Assembly: GCF_023195755.1 (NCBI RefSeq)
Contig: NZ_CP096203.1
Span: 682,001 to 746,000, forward strand
Direction: 5' to 3'
From: Chryseobacterium nepalense
GTDB lineage: Bacteria; Bacteroidota; Bacteroidia; Flavobacteriales; Weeksellaceae
DNA: 64,000 nt
The notes beneath the pieces are model-generated. The model was not told the origin of the DNA. It worked only from the letters and a program-made list of their open reading frames with translations, and searched no databases. Every line of letters begins with the position of its first letter. Position 1 is the stretch's first letter. Below, piece by piece: positions 51,787-60,941 of the stretch. The translations under genes were made by a program, and so were the position numbers.

Positions 51787-54513
51787 TTAAAGACTTAAAA
51801 CCCTTACATCTATTCTTCTGTTTTTCGCCATACATTCATCTGTATCATTTGCTGCACAAACAGGATGCTGTGCTCCGTATCCTTCTGCTTCTACCCTGTC
51901 GCCGGCAATTCCCAGCTCCAGAAGTTTCAGTTTTGCGGTTTGTGCTCTCAGGTTAGAAAGTTTAAGATTGCTTTCTTCATTTCCTGAATTATCGGTATAA
52001 CCACCTAATTTTATTCTCATGGTAGGATATGCATCAAGAATTTCCACCAGGTTTAAAAGCTGTGCGTCTGAACCAGGTCTTAATTCACTTGCTCCTGTTT
52101 CAAAATAAAGATTTTCTATAGTAAACCATTTATTAGGATCCAAAACAGCCTGATCTTTATTATTTACCAACTCATACATTTTGTAAAGTTGACTGCTTTC
52201 TCCTATGGATATTTTTTTACCGCCTTTTAACTGTAGCTCTTTTAATGTTCCTGTATCATATACAAAATCACCATTTTCATTAAGATATCCTTTTATTTCT
52301 GCAGGAACCACTGCTACAGCTGTATTTCCGGAAACAGCATTAACACCCGTTGTCCCTGTTAAGCTTTCAATTTTTGCCTTTCTGTTGGCATCGATTTTAT
52401 CTTTGTGAAGAACAGCCAATGTAGGGGCAATAACCAACGAAACAATGGACATCAGTTTAATTAAAATATTCATCGAAGGCCCGGATGTATCTTTAAATGG
52501 ATCTCCTACCGTATCTCCTGTTACGGAAGCTTTATGAGGGTCTGAACCTTTGTAATACATTTGTCCGTTGATGTTTACTCCTTTTTCGAAAGATTTTTTG
52601 GCATTATCCCATGCACCACCGGCATTATTCTGGAACATTCCCATCAAAACACCGCAAACTGTTGCTCCGGCTAAAAATCCGCCCAACACTTCAGGTCCGA
52701 AAATAAAGCCTATCAATAAAGGTGAAACGATAGCAATTGCTCCGGGAAGCATCATTTTTTTAATAGATGCATCGGTAGAAATAGCAACGCATTTTTCGTA
52801 TTCAGGCTGTGCTTTTCCTTCCAGAATTCCCGGAATTTCCCGGAACTGCCTTCTTACTTCTTCCACCATCGCCATAGCTGCCTGTCCTACAGCGGTAATC
52901 GCAAGAGAAGAGAAGATAAACGGAATCATTCCTCCGACAAATAACCCGGCAAGAACATCGGCTCTGTAAATATCGATTCCGTCGATTCCTGCAATTCCTA
53001 CAAATGCTGCAAATAATGCAAGCGCCGTTAAAGCCGCTGAAGCGATGGCAAAACCTTTTCCTGTGGCAGCCGTTGTATTTCCTACGGCATCCAGAATATC
53101 TGTTTTTTCACGGACTTCTTTAGGTAATTCACTCATTTCCGCAATTCCGCCTGCATTATCGGCAATCGGTCCGAAAGCATCGATGGCAAGCTGCATGGCC
53201 GTTGTAGCCATCATTCCCGCTGCGGCAATAGCCACTCCGTATAATCCGGCACAAAGGTAAGAACCGTAAATTCCGCCGGCCAGAACAATAATCGGTAACA
53301 GTGTTGATTCCATGCCCACGGAAAGTCCTCCGATAATGTTGGTGGCATGACCGGTAGAAGACTGTCTTACGATACTGGAGACAGGCCTTTTTCCCATTGC
53401 CGTATAATATTCTGTAATAATGCTCATTAATGTTCCCACAACCAATCCTACCATGATGGCTCCAAAAACACCCATTTTAGTAAATTCATGTCCCCGTAAA
53501 ACCATCTCATCAGGCAAAATATAATTCACCAGAAAATAAGAAGATATCGCAGTAATAACAATGCTTCCCCAGTTTCCTAAATTTAAAGCATTCTGAACAT
53601 TTGATGTGGATGAATCTTCATTATCATTTATTCTTACAAATAAAGTTCCTATGATAGAGAAAATAATTCCCGTTCCGGCAATAAGCATCGGAAGAAGAAT
53701 CGGCGCAAAACCACCGAAGGAATCCTCCGAAACGGTTTCTCTTCCTAAAACCATTGTTGCCAAAACTGTTGCGACATACGAACCGAAAAGGTCCGCGCCC
53801 ATTCCTGCAACGTCTCCTACATTATCTCCTACGTTATCGGCAATAGTAGCCGGGTTTCTAGGATCATCTTCCGGAATACCAGCTTCCACTTTTCCCACAA
53901 GGTCAGCCCCGACATCTGCAGCTTTAGTATAAATTCCGCCACCTACTCTTGCGAATAAAGCAATAGACTCTGCACCCAGAGAAAAACCGGTAAGGATCTC
54001 AATGGTTCTTTCCATTTCCTGAGAATCTACATGGGCATTGGGAGCAAAGATCTGCTTGATGATTAAAAATAAAGCACCCAAGCCAAGAACAGCAAGACCA
54101 GCGACTCCCATTCCCATAACGGAACCTCCGGTGAAGGAAACTTTTAATGCTTTTGAAAGTGAAGTTCTTGCGGCTTCTGCAGTTCTTACGTTGGCTTTTG
54201 TAGCGATCTTCATGCCTATAAATCCTGCAAGCGCCGAAAACACGGCTCCTACGACGAAAGCGACTCCAATACTCCAGTGTGAATTGGCATTAGTAGAACC
54301 CATAACAGCCAATAGAATGGCCACAATAACTACAAAGTAGGTTAAAATCTTGTACTCAGCTTTGAGGAAAGCCATTGCACCGTCAGCGATGTGTCCGCTG
54401 ATTATTTTCATTTTTTCATTTCCGGCGTTTTGCTTACTTACCCAGTTGCTTTGAAAGAAAGTGTACAGTAAAGCAATGACACCGAAAACAGGAATTAAAT
54501 AGAACAGATCCAT
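51787..54513 (-). CDS. hppA: K+-dependent Na+-translocating pyrophosphatase fused to a C-terminal OmpA domain
   Basis: A 908-aa protein. Residues ~1-690 are a membrane-bound pyrophosphatase with about 16 helices; the active-site segments [20 protein letters not shown] and [13 protein letters not shown] hold the pyrophosphate-Mg site. The determinant region reads [10 protein letters not shown], with Ala where K+-independent forms have Lys, so it should need K+ and pump Na+ (inferred). Residues ~690-790 are a linker, and ~795-908 are an OmpA-like peptidoglycan-binding domain ([47 protein letters not shown]). Such a fusion would tie the inner-membrane pump to the cell wall. A soluble pyrophosphatase gene lies upstream on the same strand. 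Confidence 0.93.
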   Translation of the reverse strand: MDLFYLIPVFGVIALLYTFFQSNWVSKQNAGNEKMKIISGHIADGAMAFLKAEYKILTYFVVIVAILLAVMGSTNANSHWSIGVAFVVGAVFSALAGFIGMKIATKANVRTAEAARTSLSKALKVSFTGGSVMGMGVAGLAVLGLGALFLIIKQIFAPNAHVDSQEMERTIEILTGFSLGAESIALFARVGGGIYTKAADVGADLVGKVEAGIPEDDPRNPATIADNVGDNVGDVAGMGADLFGSYVATVLATMVLGRETVSEDSFGGFAPILLPMLIAGTGIIFSIIGTLFVRINDNEDSSTSNVQNALNLGNWGSIVITAISSYFLVNYILPDEMVLRGHEFTKMGVFGAIMVGLVVGTLMSIITEYYTAMGKRPVSSIVRQSSTGHATNIIGGLSVGMESTLLPIIVLAGGIYGSYLCAGLYGVAIAAAGMMATTAMQLAIDAFGPIADNAGGIAEMSELPKEVREKTDILDAVGNTTAATGKGFAIASAALTALALFAAFVGIAGIDGIDIYRADVLAGLFVGGMIPFIFSSLAITAVGQAAMAMVEEVRRQFREIPGILEGKAQPEYEKCVAISTDASIKKMMLPGAIAIVSPLLIGFIFGPEVLGGFLAGATVCGVLMGMFQNNAGGAWDNAKKSFEKGVNINGQMYYKGSDPHKASVTGDTVGDPFKDTSGPSMNILIKLMSIVSLVIAPTLAVLHKDKIDANRKAKIESLTGTTGVNAVSGNTAVAVVPAEIKGYLNENGDFVYDTGTLKELQLKGGKKISIGESSQLYKMYELVNNKDQAVLDPNKWFTIENLYFETGASELRPGSDAQLLNLVEILDAYPTMRIKLGGYTDNSGNEESNLKLSNLRAQTAKLKLLELGIAGDRVEAEGYGAQHPVCAANDTDECMAKNRRIDVRVLSL

Positions 54514-54649
54514 AGTTTAATATTTTTTTGGTAATAGAGTACTAAATATAATGAATTATTCTGATGTATTTAATGAAAAACATCATAGTTCTTTAAAAAT
54601 CAAAAAGTTAAACGGTTAAGCACCTAATAGTTGTTTTCAGTGGTGAATT

Positions 54650-54771
54650 GGCTAGCCCGGATTGAGCGGCCTGTCTGAGCTCTTTTTATTTCATCGGCGC
54701 GGCTTCGCCGCGCCGATGAAATAAAAAAGCGAGTAGCGAAAGCCGGAAAAAGCTCCTAAAAAATATCCGGG
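54650..54771. repeat. Structured 122-bp intergenic element with 21-bp GC-rich hairpin and outer 7-bp stem
   Basis: A 21-bp perfect stem (54683-54703 with 54707-54727) with a TTC loop contains GGCGCGGC/GCCGCGCC. It is enclosed by CCCGGAT (54656-54662) and ATCCGGG (54765-54771). Flanking text such as GAGTAGCGAAAGCCGGAAAAAGCTCC-type sequence recurs in layout in related genomes as far as I recall. It lies between hppA and ppa in the 319-bp gap. The rest of the gap is AT-rich. Confidence 0.6.
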
Positions 54772-54810
54772 AAATAAAAAAAGGATAAACGAAAATTCAT
54801 TTATCCTTTT
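54772..54810 (-). terminator. Terminator of ppa
   Basis: AAAAGGATAAA (54779-54789) pairs with TTTATCCTTTT (54800-54810). On the minus strand the stem is followed by seven Ts, 20 bp after the ppa stop. Confidence 0.75.
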
Positions 54811-54831
54811 ATTATATTGAGAGGCAATTGA

Positions 54832-55443
54832 TTATCCTCCGTATTTGTTTGCGTAATCTTCCTGAGAAGCTTTGATTACTTTTTTAGCGTGTTCTGCTCC
54901 GTACACTTCCTGGATTCTGCATTTTGCAGGTTCGTCCGGTAGATTTTTATACGTTAAAAAATAGTGCATTAATCGTTTCACTTCTGCTTCAGGCAATTCT
55001 GAAATATCTCTGAAATGTCCGAAAGCGTGGTCACCGATCATTACAGCAACGATTTTATCATCAGCCTCTCCTCCGTCGATCATTTTAAATCCGCCGATTG
55101 GAATAGCTTCCATCAAAAGACCTCCAGCATGAATATTGTGTGAACTTAAAACACAGATATCAAGCGGATCGTGATCTCCCATTGTAACATCATTCGCACC
55201 TCTTTCGATGGCTAAATTCATTACTTCAGCATCGCAATACGTTCTCGGAACAAAACCGTACAATGCCGGAATAATGTTGGAAAACTTCTGTGGCCTGTCT
55301 ACCTTTAAAAATCCTGTTTCTTTATCAACTTCATATTTAATGGTATCAGAAGGAACGATCTCCACGAAAACATTTACGACATTCGGCGCATCTTCTCCTG
55401 CAGAAATACCATGCCATGGATGTGCTTTAAAATTTGGAATCAT
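54832..55443 (-). CDS. ppa: Inorganic pyrophosphatase (family I)
   Basis: A 203-aa soluble family I pyrophosphatase that hydrolyses pyrophosphate to drive biosynthesis. The active-site residues are seen in PALYGFVPRTYCD (with Tyr), GDHDPLDICVL (three acidic Mg ligands), KMIDGGEADDKIVAV and HYFLTYKNL. The start MIPNFKAHPWHGI is typical. It is transcribed toward hppA and ends 319 bp from its start, so the two main pyrophosphate-using enzymes lie side by side. Confidence 0.96.
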   Translation of the reverse strand: MIPNFKAHPWHGISAGEDAPNVVNVFVEIVPSDTIKYEVDKETGFLKVDRPQKFSNIIPALYGFVPRTYCDAEVMNLAIERGANDVTMGDHDPLDICVLSSHNIHAGGLLMEAIPIGGFKMIDGGEADDKIVAVMIGDHAFGHFRDISELPEAEVKRLMHYFLTYKNLPDEPAKCRIQEVYGAEHAKKVIKASQEDYANKYGG

Positions 55444-55466
55444 TATTTAATTTAATTTATTTTTAA

Positions 55467-56030
55467 TTATGTTATTATTAAAATTTCTCTTCTAAGATCT
55501 TCTATTGTGGCGGAAATATAGTCTTCACCGTTTATAAAATTCATGATAAAAATAGTCTTGAACTCATCGAGTGTTGCATTTCCTCTGATTTCACTATAGG
55601 TTTTGTGAAGAAGTTCTATGATGGCATTTTTAGAATCAACAATATTCTTCCAGGAGTTTTTGGTGATATAAAGCTGCTGGGAAGCATTATAGTCAAATTC
55701 TTCGTTAATGGCTTTTTCTGTAAGGAAAATAAACTCATGAACGGCAAGACCTTTATCAAAACGCTGAATAAGATGGGAAGGTTTCAGTCTTTCCATGAAG
55801 AGTGTCATTCTCTCGTATGACTGTGCTTTGTTGCCGGTATTCGACTTTACGGTAAGGAGTTTGATTTCCTGTTCTTTAAGCCTGATGTAGGTAAATACGA
55901 ATTGTCTCAGCAAAACCAGAAAAGGTATTGCAATAATTAATGCAAATGCATACGGTAAATATCCTGAAAAACTAGCCATAATTGAGGTAGCAAAATTAAT
56001 GATATTTTCTGAATTTACCGTGAAAATCAT
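55467..56030 (-). CDS. Membrane-anchored helical protein, unknown function
   Basis: A 187-aa protein with one N-terminal membrane helix (residues ~22-44, GYLPYAFALIIAIPFLVLL) and a helical cytoplasmic part, including YERMTLFMERLKPSHLI and HEFIFLTEKAINEEFDYNASQQLYI. It resembles a conserved Bacteroidota family whose function I do not know. It is transcribed toward ppa, 24 bp apart, so may be co-transcribed with it. Confidence 0.6.
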   Translation of the reverse strand: MIFTVNSENIINFATSIMASFSGYLPYAFALIIAIPFLVLLRQFVFTYIRLKEQEIKLLTVKSNTGNKAQSYERMTLFMERLKPSHLIQRFDKGLAVHEFIFLTEKAINEEFDYNASQQLYITKNSWKNIVDSKNAIIELLHKTYSEIRGNATLDEFKTIFIMNFINGEDYISATIEDLRREILIIT

Positions 56031-56172
56031 ATAAGTATTCCGATTCTTTTCTATCTTAAATTTTTAGAGAACGAATCACTCATATTAATTTTTAAATTCC
56101 CCTTAAAAGACTTCAATTTTTATCGGTATAGTTATCATAAATTCTTTGAATAAGAAATAAATATGCTGAATA

Positions 56173-57042
56173 TTATGAAGAGAGTTTTTCTAAAATTTTA
56201 CTTTGCAGGTATGTATATTCTTGGAGTTCTCCGCCAAAGCTCTTAAAAAAAATTTCGATCCCGCGAATGTTGCTTCCCATAAAATTAAATTCTTTTTCAT
56301 GAATATAATTATTCAGGATTTTATCAATTAAAAAAGAAGGTCCGTTTTCGGTTTTATGGTTTTCGTCATTAATTAAAGCCAGTAAAGAAAACTGTGTATG
56401 TTCATCTACCAAAACGGCAACGTTAATAAGCTTTTCCTCGAGGTAGGCTGCACAAAGCTTCAATGCATTATGATCATGAAGAAAACTCATATAATCTCTG
56501 AATTTTTTAACATCAGTTTGCTTTTTAAGACCTTTAAAATGCTTTTCGATAAATGCAATGTGATTTGTATTGAACTCAATCTCTTTATAAATAAGATGTT
56601 GGGCACATTTTGCGGTTGATTTTCGTCCTTTGAAATATTTTTTTCTTCGTAAAATTACATAATCCGAAACCGGAATCTTATAGTTCTTTTTGGTTTTCAA
56701 ATTTTCTGAAAATGAATTACAATGATTAAAAGAATATAAAAATACTTTATAATTTTTCTTCAGGAATTGTAAAAACCGGTCGTTTATTTTTACATCATCT
56801 TTTTCTGAAAAAATGCCTAATTGCTGACAGAACAGCGGCATAATCACAAAATTGATCCCGAACTTTTTTTTCATCGGCACCGGCAAAACAGCTTTGTAAT
56901 CATCATATACTAAGATCTCCCAATTTCCTGAGAGTTCATCCAATACTTCCTTTTTTGCATACCAGTTTCGCTGCTCAGAGTTTTCCAAGCATATTGTATA
57001 TTTCTGAAAATCAATTTCATGATATTTAACTTTTCTAATCAT
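56173..57042 (-). CDS. FemAB/GNAT-like aminoacyl or acyl transferase
   Basis: A 289-aa protein with the layout of FemAB-like GNAT-fold transferases. Evidence is the C-terminal segment FMGSNIRGIEIFFKSFGGELQEY, the characteristic end of this family, and the central region with DKILNNYIHEKEF. The N-terminal half is diverged. Related proteins join amino acids or fatty acids to peptidoglycan, polysaccharide or lipid. The stop overlaps the start of radC by 4 bp, so they are co-transcribed. Substrate unknown. Confidence 0.7.
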   Translation of the reverse strand: MIRKVKYHEIDFQKYTICLENSEQRNWYAKKEVLDELSGNWEILVYDDYKAVLPVPMKKKFGINFVIMPLFCQQLGIFSEKDDVKINDRFLQFLKKNYKVFLYSFNHCNSFSENLKTKKNYKIPVSDYVILRRKKYFKGRKSTAKCAQHLIYKEIEFNTNHIAFIEKHFKGLKKQTDVKKFRDYMSFLHDHNALKLCAAYLEEKLINVAVLVDEHTQFSLLALINDENHKTENGPSFLIDKILNNYIHEKEFNFMGSNIRGIEIFFKSFGGELQEYTYLQSKILEKLSS

Positions 57043-57716
57043 AATAATCCGTCGTCTGAAAAGCTAAAATAAGAATTCTGTGTGATGATAAGATGATCGA
57101 GAAGCTGGATATTCATTGTTTCTCCTGCGGTCTTTATCTTCCGGGTGATCTCAATGTCTTCACGGCTTGGCTGCAAACTTCCTGAAGGATGATTGTGCGC
57201 AATGATAATTCCCGTAGAAAAATGATCTAATGCCGTTTTAAATAAAACCCTGATGTCTACAATGGATTGATTAATTCCTCCCTGTGTCAATTGGGTAAAA
57301 TGAATGACCTTATTGCTCCTGTTAAGAAAAATGGCCCAGAATTCTTCTGTTCTCAGATCCGACAAGTGGTTTCTAAAAATTTCGTAAGCGGTTCTGCTGC
57401 TTGAGATTACAGGTTTTTCCGGCACTTCCTGTCCGGCCCTTCTTCTCCCGATCTCCAGAGCGGCAGCAATGGAAATAGCTTTTACCTCTCCCACTCCTTT
57501 AAATTTCATTAAATCTTTTACAGACAGAAGACTGAGCTGATTCCAGTTGTTATCTACCGAGCCCAGAATCCTTCTTGCCAGTTCTACCGCTGTTTCATCC
57601 TTATTTCCGCTCCCCATGATGATCGCGAGCAACTCGGAATCGGAAAGTGAACTTTTACCTTTCAGTAAAAATTTTTCCCGGGGCCTGTCATCTTCAGCTA
57701 AAAATTTAATAGACAT
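57039..57716 (-). CDS. radC: RadC family JAB-domain protein
   Basis: A 225-aa protein: an N-terminal helix-hairpin-helix (FKGVGEVKAISIAAALEIGRRR, residues ~75-95) and a C-terminal JAB/MPN+ metalloprotease-like domain with HNHPSGSLQPSREDIEIT, in which the two His and the Asp bind metal. RadC was linked to DNA repair but its role is unsettled; the JAB motif suggests hydrolase action. It is upstream of the FemAB-like gene, overlapping by 4 bp. Confidence 0.94.
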   Translation of the reverse strand: MSIKFLAEDDRPREKFLLKGKSSLSDSELLAIIMGSGNKDETAVELARRILGSVDNNWNQLSLLSVKDLMKFKGVGEVKAISIAAALEIGRRRAGQEVPEKPVISSSRTAYEIFRNHLSDLRTEEFWAIFLNRSNKVIHFTQLTQGGINQSIVDIRVLFKTALDHFSTGIIIAHNHPSGSLQPSREDIEITRKIKTAGETMNIQLLDHLIITQNSYFSFSDDGLL

Positions 57717-57725
57717 AAAGATAAA

Positions 57726-58490
57726 TTAAAAACCTTCAATTTTTGGAGTAATTGAAAAAGTTGCACTACCGCCACCAATCTGAACCGGCATATTTCTTTC
57801 AGCAGAAATCAAAGCTTTTGTCTTACTGTCGAAAACATATTTACCCTTAATATCAGTATCTTTCATCATTCCTTCTACACCCTGCATTGTTGAATTGATG
57901 GCAAATTCAACCTTATGATCTTTGGTGCCTTTATACGTAAAACTGCTTGTAACCGGCATAATAGATTTTGTAACCGGATTGGAGGTATCTACCTTCCATG
58001 TGAATCCCTCTTCTACTGTTTCTCTTGGAAAAGAAAACGGAATAATATTGTATTGGGTTAAATTGCTTTCATCTGCAGCTTCTCTGGTAAACTTCTGTTT
58101 TTCAAGTATATTACCGAATTTATCTATTTTAAATGTAAAAGGATTGTTAATCATCGGCTTAATTTCATCTCCCATTCCATCATCATTGTTAGAAGCCTCT
58201 CTTGAATCAAAATGAATTTCTTCCCCAAACATTTTCTGGTTAAAAGTCATTCTCACAATTTCTCCTGTAATATAATAGTTGGAGTTTTTGTCTACAGAAT
58301 CTACACGGAATTTTACTTCGGTAGCTTCATTCATTCCTCCGTTATTATTGCCATCCGTAGAAGATGCATAAATTAAGGTCTGCTCAAAGCCTTTTGGAAG
58401 ATTAAGCGACAGATTTTCTTTTTGAAGTTCTTTATTTTGACAAGAGATCACCATTAAAAGTGATGTGGCAAGGATAGAGATGTTTTTCAT
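57726..58490 (-). CDS. DUF6263-like lipoprotein
   Basis: A 254-aa lipoprotein (lipobox Cys17 in MVISCQN). The mature part is beta-rich: TEVKFRVDSVDKNSNYYITGEIVRM, FTFKIDKFGNILEKQ and FSFPRETVEEGFTWKVDTSNPV have the alternating pattern of the DUF6263 family. Function unknown. It is 10 bp upstream of radC on the same strand, so may share its transcript. Confidence 0.68.
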   Translation of the reverse strand: MKNISILATSLLMVISCQNKELQKENLSLNLPKGFEQTLIYASSTDGNNNGGMNEATEVKFRVDSVDKNSNYYITGEIVRMTFNQKMFGEEIHFDSREASNNDDGMGDEIKPMINNPFTFKIDKFGNILEKQKFTREAADESNLTQYNIIPFSFPRETVEEGFTWKVDTSNPVTKSIMPVTSSFTYKGTKDHKVEFAINSTMQGVEGMMKDTDIKGKYVFDSKTKALISAERNMPVQIGGGSATFSITPKIEGF

Positions 58491-58503
58491 GAATTATTTA
58501 GTT

Positions 58504-59085
58504 TTAATAAAAAGCGTATAAAATGATCGTTTTTTCCGATTGATTAATAAATTTTGAAGTTTCGTTAAATGCTTTTTTGGAAAGCATGGGACAGCCGAAG
58601 CTTAAACATGCAGGCTTGGAAGACTCCCGGTCGGGAATATAATAATAAGAATGAAGCACAATGGCTCTTGATCTTGCATTGCTGTTGGTATCATCAAGAC
58701 CATCCAGTCGATACGCTTTTCCGAACTTTCCGGAATAACTTTCCCTGATTTCGTATTTTCCCAAAGACGACTGGTGTGAACCGTCAATATTACTGAATTT
58801 CAGGGCAGAGGAATTTTTAACTACAGATCCGTCCCCGTGAGCAACAATGGCTTTTTGTAAAATTTTATTGTTTTTAAGGTCGTAAACAAAATACCGGTAT
58901 TTTCCGGAATGAATTTTAAAATTAATAAAAATCGCAAGATCCTGGTTGTAATCTTTTCCCTTTATGAATTTTTTAATCTCCGAAATTCTTGATACAGGCA
59001 GAACAGCAGATGAATCTGAATCCTGAAATTCAAATTTTGAGCATGAAATGAGGAATAAGAGAGAGAGAATAAAGTGTTTCATCAT
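58504..59085 (-). CDS. L,D-transpeptidase-like lipoprotein (YkuD_2 type)
   Basis: A 193-aa lipoprotein (lipobox Cys15 in LISCSK). The catalytic domain matches the murein L,D-transpeptidase family without the canonical long linker. It has HGDGS and DGSHQSSLGKYEIRES, a histidine in AIVLHSYYY, and the catalytic cysteine in SFGCPMLSKK. The function would be cross-linking or modification of peptidoglycan, or transfer of lipoproteins, in the periplasm. It lies 13 bp upstream of the DUF6263 gene and 12 bp downstream of the LolD-like gene, so these form one operon. Confidence 0.83.
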   Translation of the reverse strand: MMKHFILSLLFLISCSKFEFQDSDSSAVLPVSRISEIKKFIKGKDYNQDLAIFINFKIHSGKYRYFVYDLKNNKILQKAIVAHGDGSVVKNSSALKFSNIDGSHQSSLGKYEIRESYSGKFGKAYRLDGLDDTNSNARSRAIVLHSYYYIPDRESSKPACLSFGCPMLSKKAFNETSKFINQSEKTIILYAFY

Positions 59086-59097
59086 TTGCGGAAATTT

Positions 59098-59766
59098 TTA
59101 CTCAATAATCATCCCGTCCTTCATAACCAGTTTCCTGTCGGTGATTTCTGCCAGGTTCGGGTTGTGGGTAACAATTACAAAGGTCTGGTTATATTTATCC
59201 CTCAGATCAAAAAATAACCGGTGAAGATCATCCGCATTTTTAGAATCAAGATTTCCTGTGGGTTCATCGGCAAAAATGATTTTCGGAGAATTGATTAAAG
59301 CCCTGGCAACAGCAACTCTCTGGGCTTCTCCTCCCGAAAGCTGATTGGGCTTATGATGCAGCCTCTGCTCTATTTTAAGATCTTCAAATAAAGCATACGC
59401 CTTCTCCATGGCTTCCTTTTCGTTGGCTCCGGCAATTTTTGTCGGCAAAAGTACATTTTCCAATGCCGTAAATTCGGGAAGCAGCTGATGAAACTGAAAT
59501 ACAAAACCGATATTCTGGTTTCTGAATTTAGAAAGCTGTTTATCGTTCATATTGATAAAAGATTCACCGGCAATGGTAATCTCTGTATCAAACTTCGATG
59601 AAGCCGTAGGCTGATCCAGGGTTCCCAAAATCTGTAAAAGGGTAGATTTTCCTGCTCCCGATTCTCCTACAATTGAAACAACCTCACCCATTTTGATATG
59701 AATATCAACACCTTTTAATACTTCTAAATTCCCATAAGATTTATGGATATTTCTTGCTTTAATCAT
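59098..59766 (-). CDS. LolD/MacB-type ABC transporter ATP-binding protein
   Basis: A 222-aa ABC ATPase. Walker A is GESGAGKST (~residues 34-42), Q-loop [16 protein letters not shown], signature [15 protein letters not shown] and Walker [13 protein letters not shown], followed by the switch His in VTHNP. The [17 protein letters not shown] segment is typical of LolD, which drives lipoprotein release to the outer membrane with LolCE. The LolC/E partner is not in this window. It precedes an L,D-transpeptidase gene and two lipoproteins. Confidence 0.92.
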   Translation of the reverse strand: MIKARNIHKSYGNLEVLKGVDIHIKMGEVVSIVGESGAGKSTLLQILGTLDQPTASSKFDTEITIAGESFINMNDKQLSKFRNQNIGFVFQFHQLLPEFTALENVLLPTKIAGANEKEAMEKAYALFEDLKIEQRLHHKPNQLSGGEAQRVAVARALINSPKIIFADEPTGNLDSKNADDLHRLFFDLRDKYNQTFVIVTHNPNLAEITDRKLVMKDGMIIE

Positions 59767-59827
59767 AATCCAAAAATAGTGATTTGATTTGAATCCTGAA
59801 AAGCAATAAAGAAGGAATTTTATTATG

Positions 59828-60823
59828 TTATATTTTAGTCATCTGAGATTTTTTCTCAATCTTATTGGCTAGCCAGCTCACATAAAACAGCTGAAAACTG
59901 TGATAAATCATCACCGGTAAAAGGAATAATACTTTCTCATCTTCGGCAATTCCGAGAACCATCACAAAAAGACTTCCGTGAACCAATGATTTCTTTGATC
60001 CGCAGAATGTTGTCGTTATGATATCTTCTCTTTTAAAATGAAGTTTTTTAGAAATCAGTTTCAGGATTTCATACACTGAAAAAAACAAAGTGATGACGCT
60101 TACCGCAATAATGATAAAAATAACCGGCGAAACGGAAGCAAAAACATTTTGGGAAAAAGCTTCTGAAAAACTTTCATAAACAATCAAAAGAATAATCATC
60201 TTATCAAATTCTGCAATGATTTTACTGTATTTGGTTACCCAATTTTTCAATAATGGATTTAAAAGCAGACCCAGAATAATTGGTAATAAAACTTTGAGTA
60301 ATAATTGCTGAATAATCTCAGAATTATCCATATTTTCCTGTCCGGGCTGAATGAAAAAACTCATTAACAAAGGCGTCATTACAATTCCTATAATTCCTGA
60401 AATTGATGCATTAAATATAGCCGAAGTAACATTTCCTTTAGCAATGGAAACCATAACAACCGATGATGATACGGTGGACGGAAGACAAGCAAGAAAAAAT
60501 AGGGAAAGCCAGGTAGTATAATAAGCAGTATCTTTTGCAAATCCATAGAACAGAAATACCAGCAAAGGAAAAAGAATAAAAGTTCCGCACTGTACCAAAA
60601 GGTGAAGTTTCCAATTGGATATATCTTTTACAATTTCTTTAATATTAAGCTTTAATCCGTATAATAAAAAAATAGCTGCTATTCCCCAGTCAATGAATCC
60701 TGATAAATTGAAATACTGATTATAATTATCTCTGAAAGGAATTAGCTTTCCTGCTGCGACCATTATGATCAGTAATAAAAGAAAAATATTTTGTTTGTCT
60801 AATGTTATTTTGCCCAACTTCAT
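59828..60823 (-). CDS. Bile acid:sodium symporter-family transporter
   Basis: A 331-aa membrane protein with about ten predicted helices, related to the SBF/SBF-like (bile acid:Na+ symporter, PF13593) branch. The segments [26 protein letters not shown] and [21 protein letters not shown] are clear signatures: the crossed helices containing SS and GS-rich turns that form the Na+ site. The substrate in bacteria is uncertain (organic acids, bile acids or pantothenate-like molecules). It stands between the LolD-like gene and the pdh genes. Confidence 0.87.
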   Translation of the reverse strand: MKLGKITLDKQNIFLLLLIIMVAAGKLIPFRDNYNQYFNLSGFIDWGIAAIFLLYGLKLNIKEIVKDISNWKLHLLVQCGTFILFPLLVFLFYGFAKDTAYYTTWLSLFFLACLPSTVSSSVVMVSIAKGNVTSAIFNASISGIIGIVMTPLLMSFFIQPGQENMDNSEIIQQLLLKVLLPIILGLLLNPLLKNWVTKYSKIIAEFDKMIILLIVYESFSEAFSQNVFASVSPVIFIIIAVSVITLFFSVYEILKLISKKLHFKREDIITTTFCGSKKSLVHGSLFVMVLGIAEDEKVLFLLPVMIYHSFQLFYVSWLANKIEKKSQMTKI

Positions 60824-60878
60824 AAGCCAAATATAGCAATCATCATTCTAAAATTTACGGATAGTCATTAAAATTAGC

Positions 60879-60916
60879 TTAAAAATAAAAAAGCTTACCA
60901 AATACTGGTAAGCTTT
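60879..60916 (-). terminator. Terminator of the pdhA-pdhC unit
   Basis: AAAGCTTACCA (60890-60900) pairs with TGGTAAGCTTT (60906-60916). On the minus strand the stem runs into a T-rich stretch, 26 bp after the pdhC stop. Confidence 0.78.
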
Positions 60917-60941
60917 CTATTTATTTAAAATTTTTCCTGAA

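Noticed and set aside
52568..54340. Several plus-strand open frames of 67-133 aa antisense to hppA
   Set aside because: Alanine- and proline-rich shadows of a conserved membrane protein; no start signals or domains.
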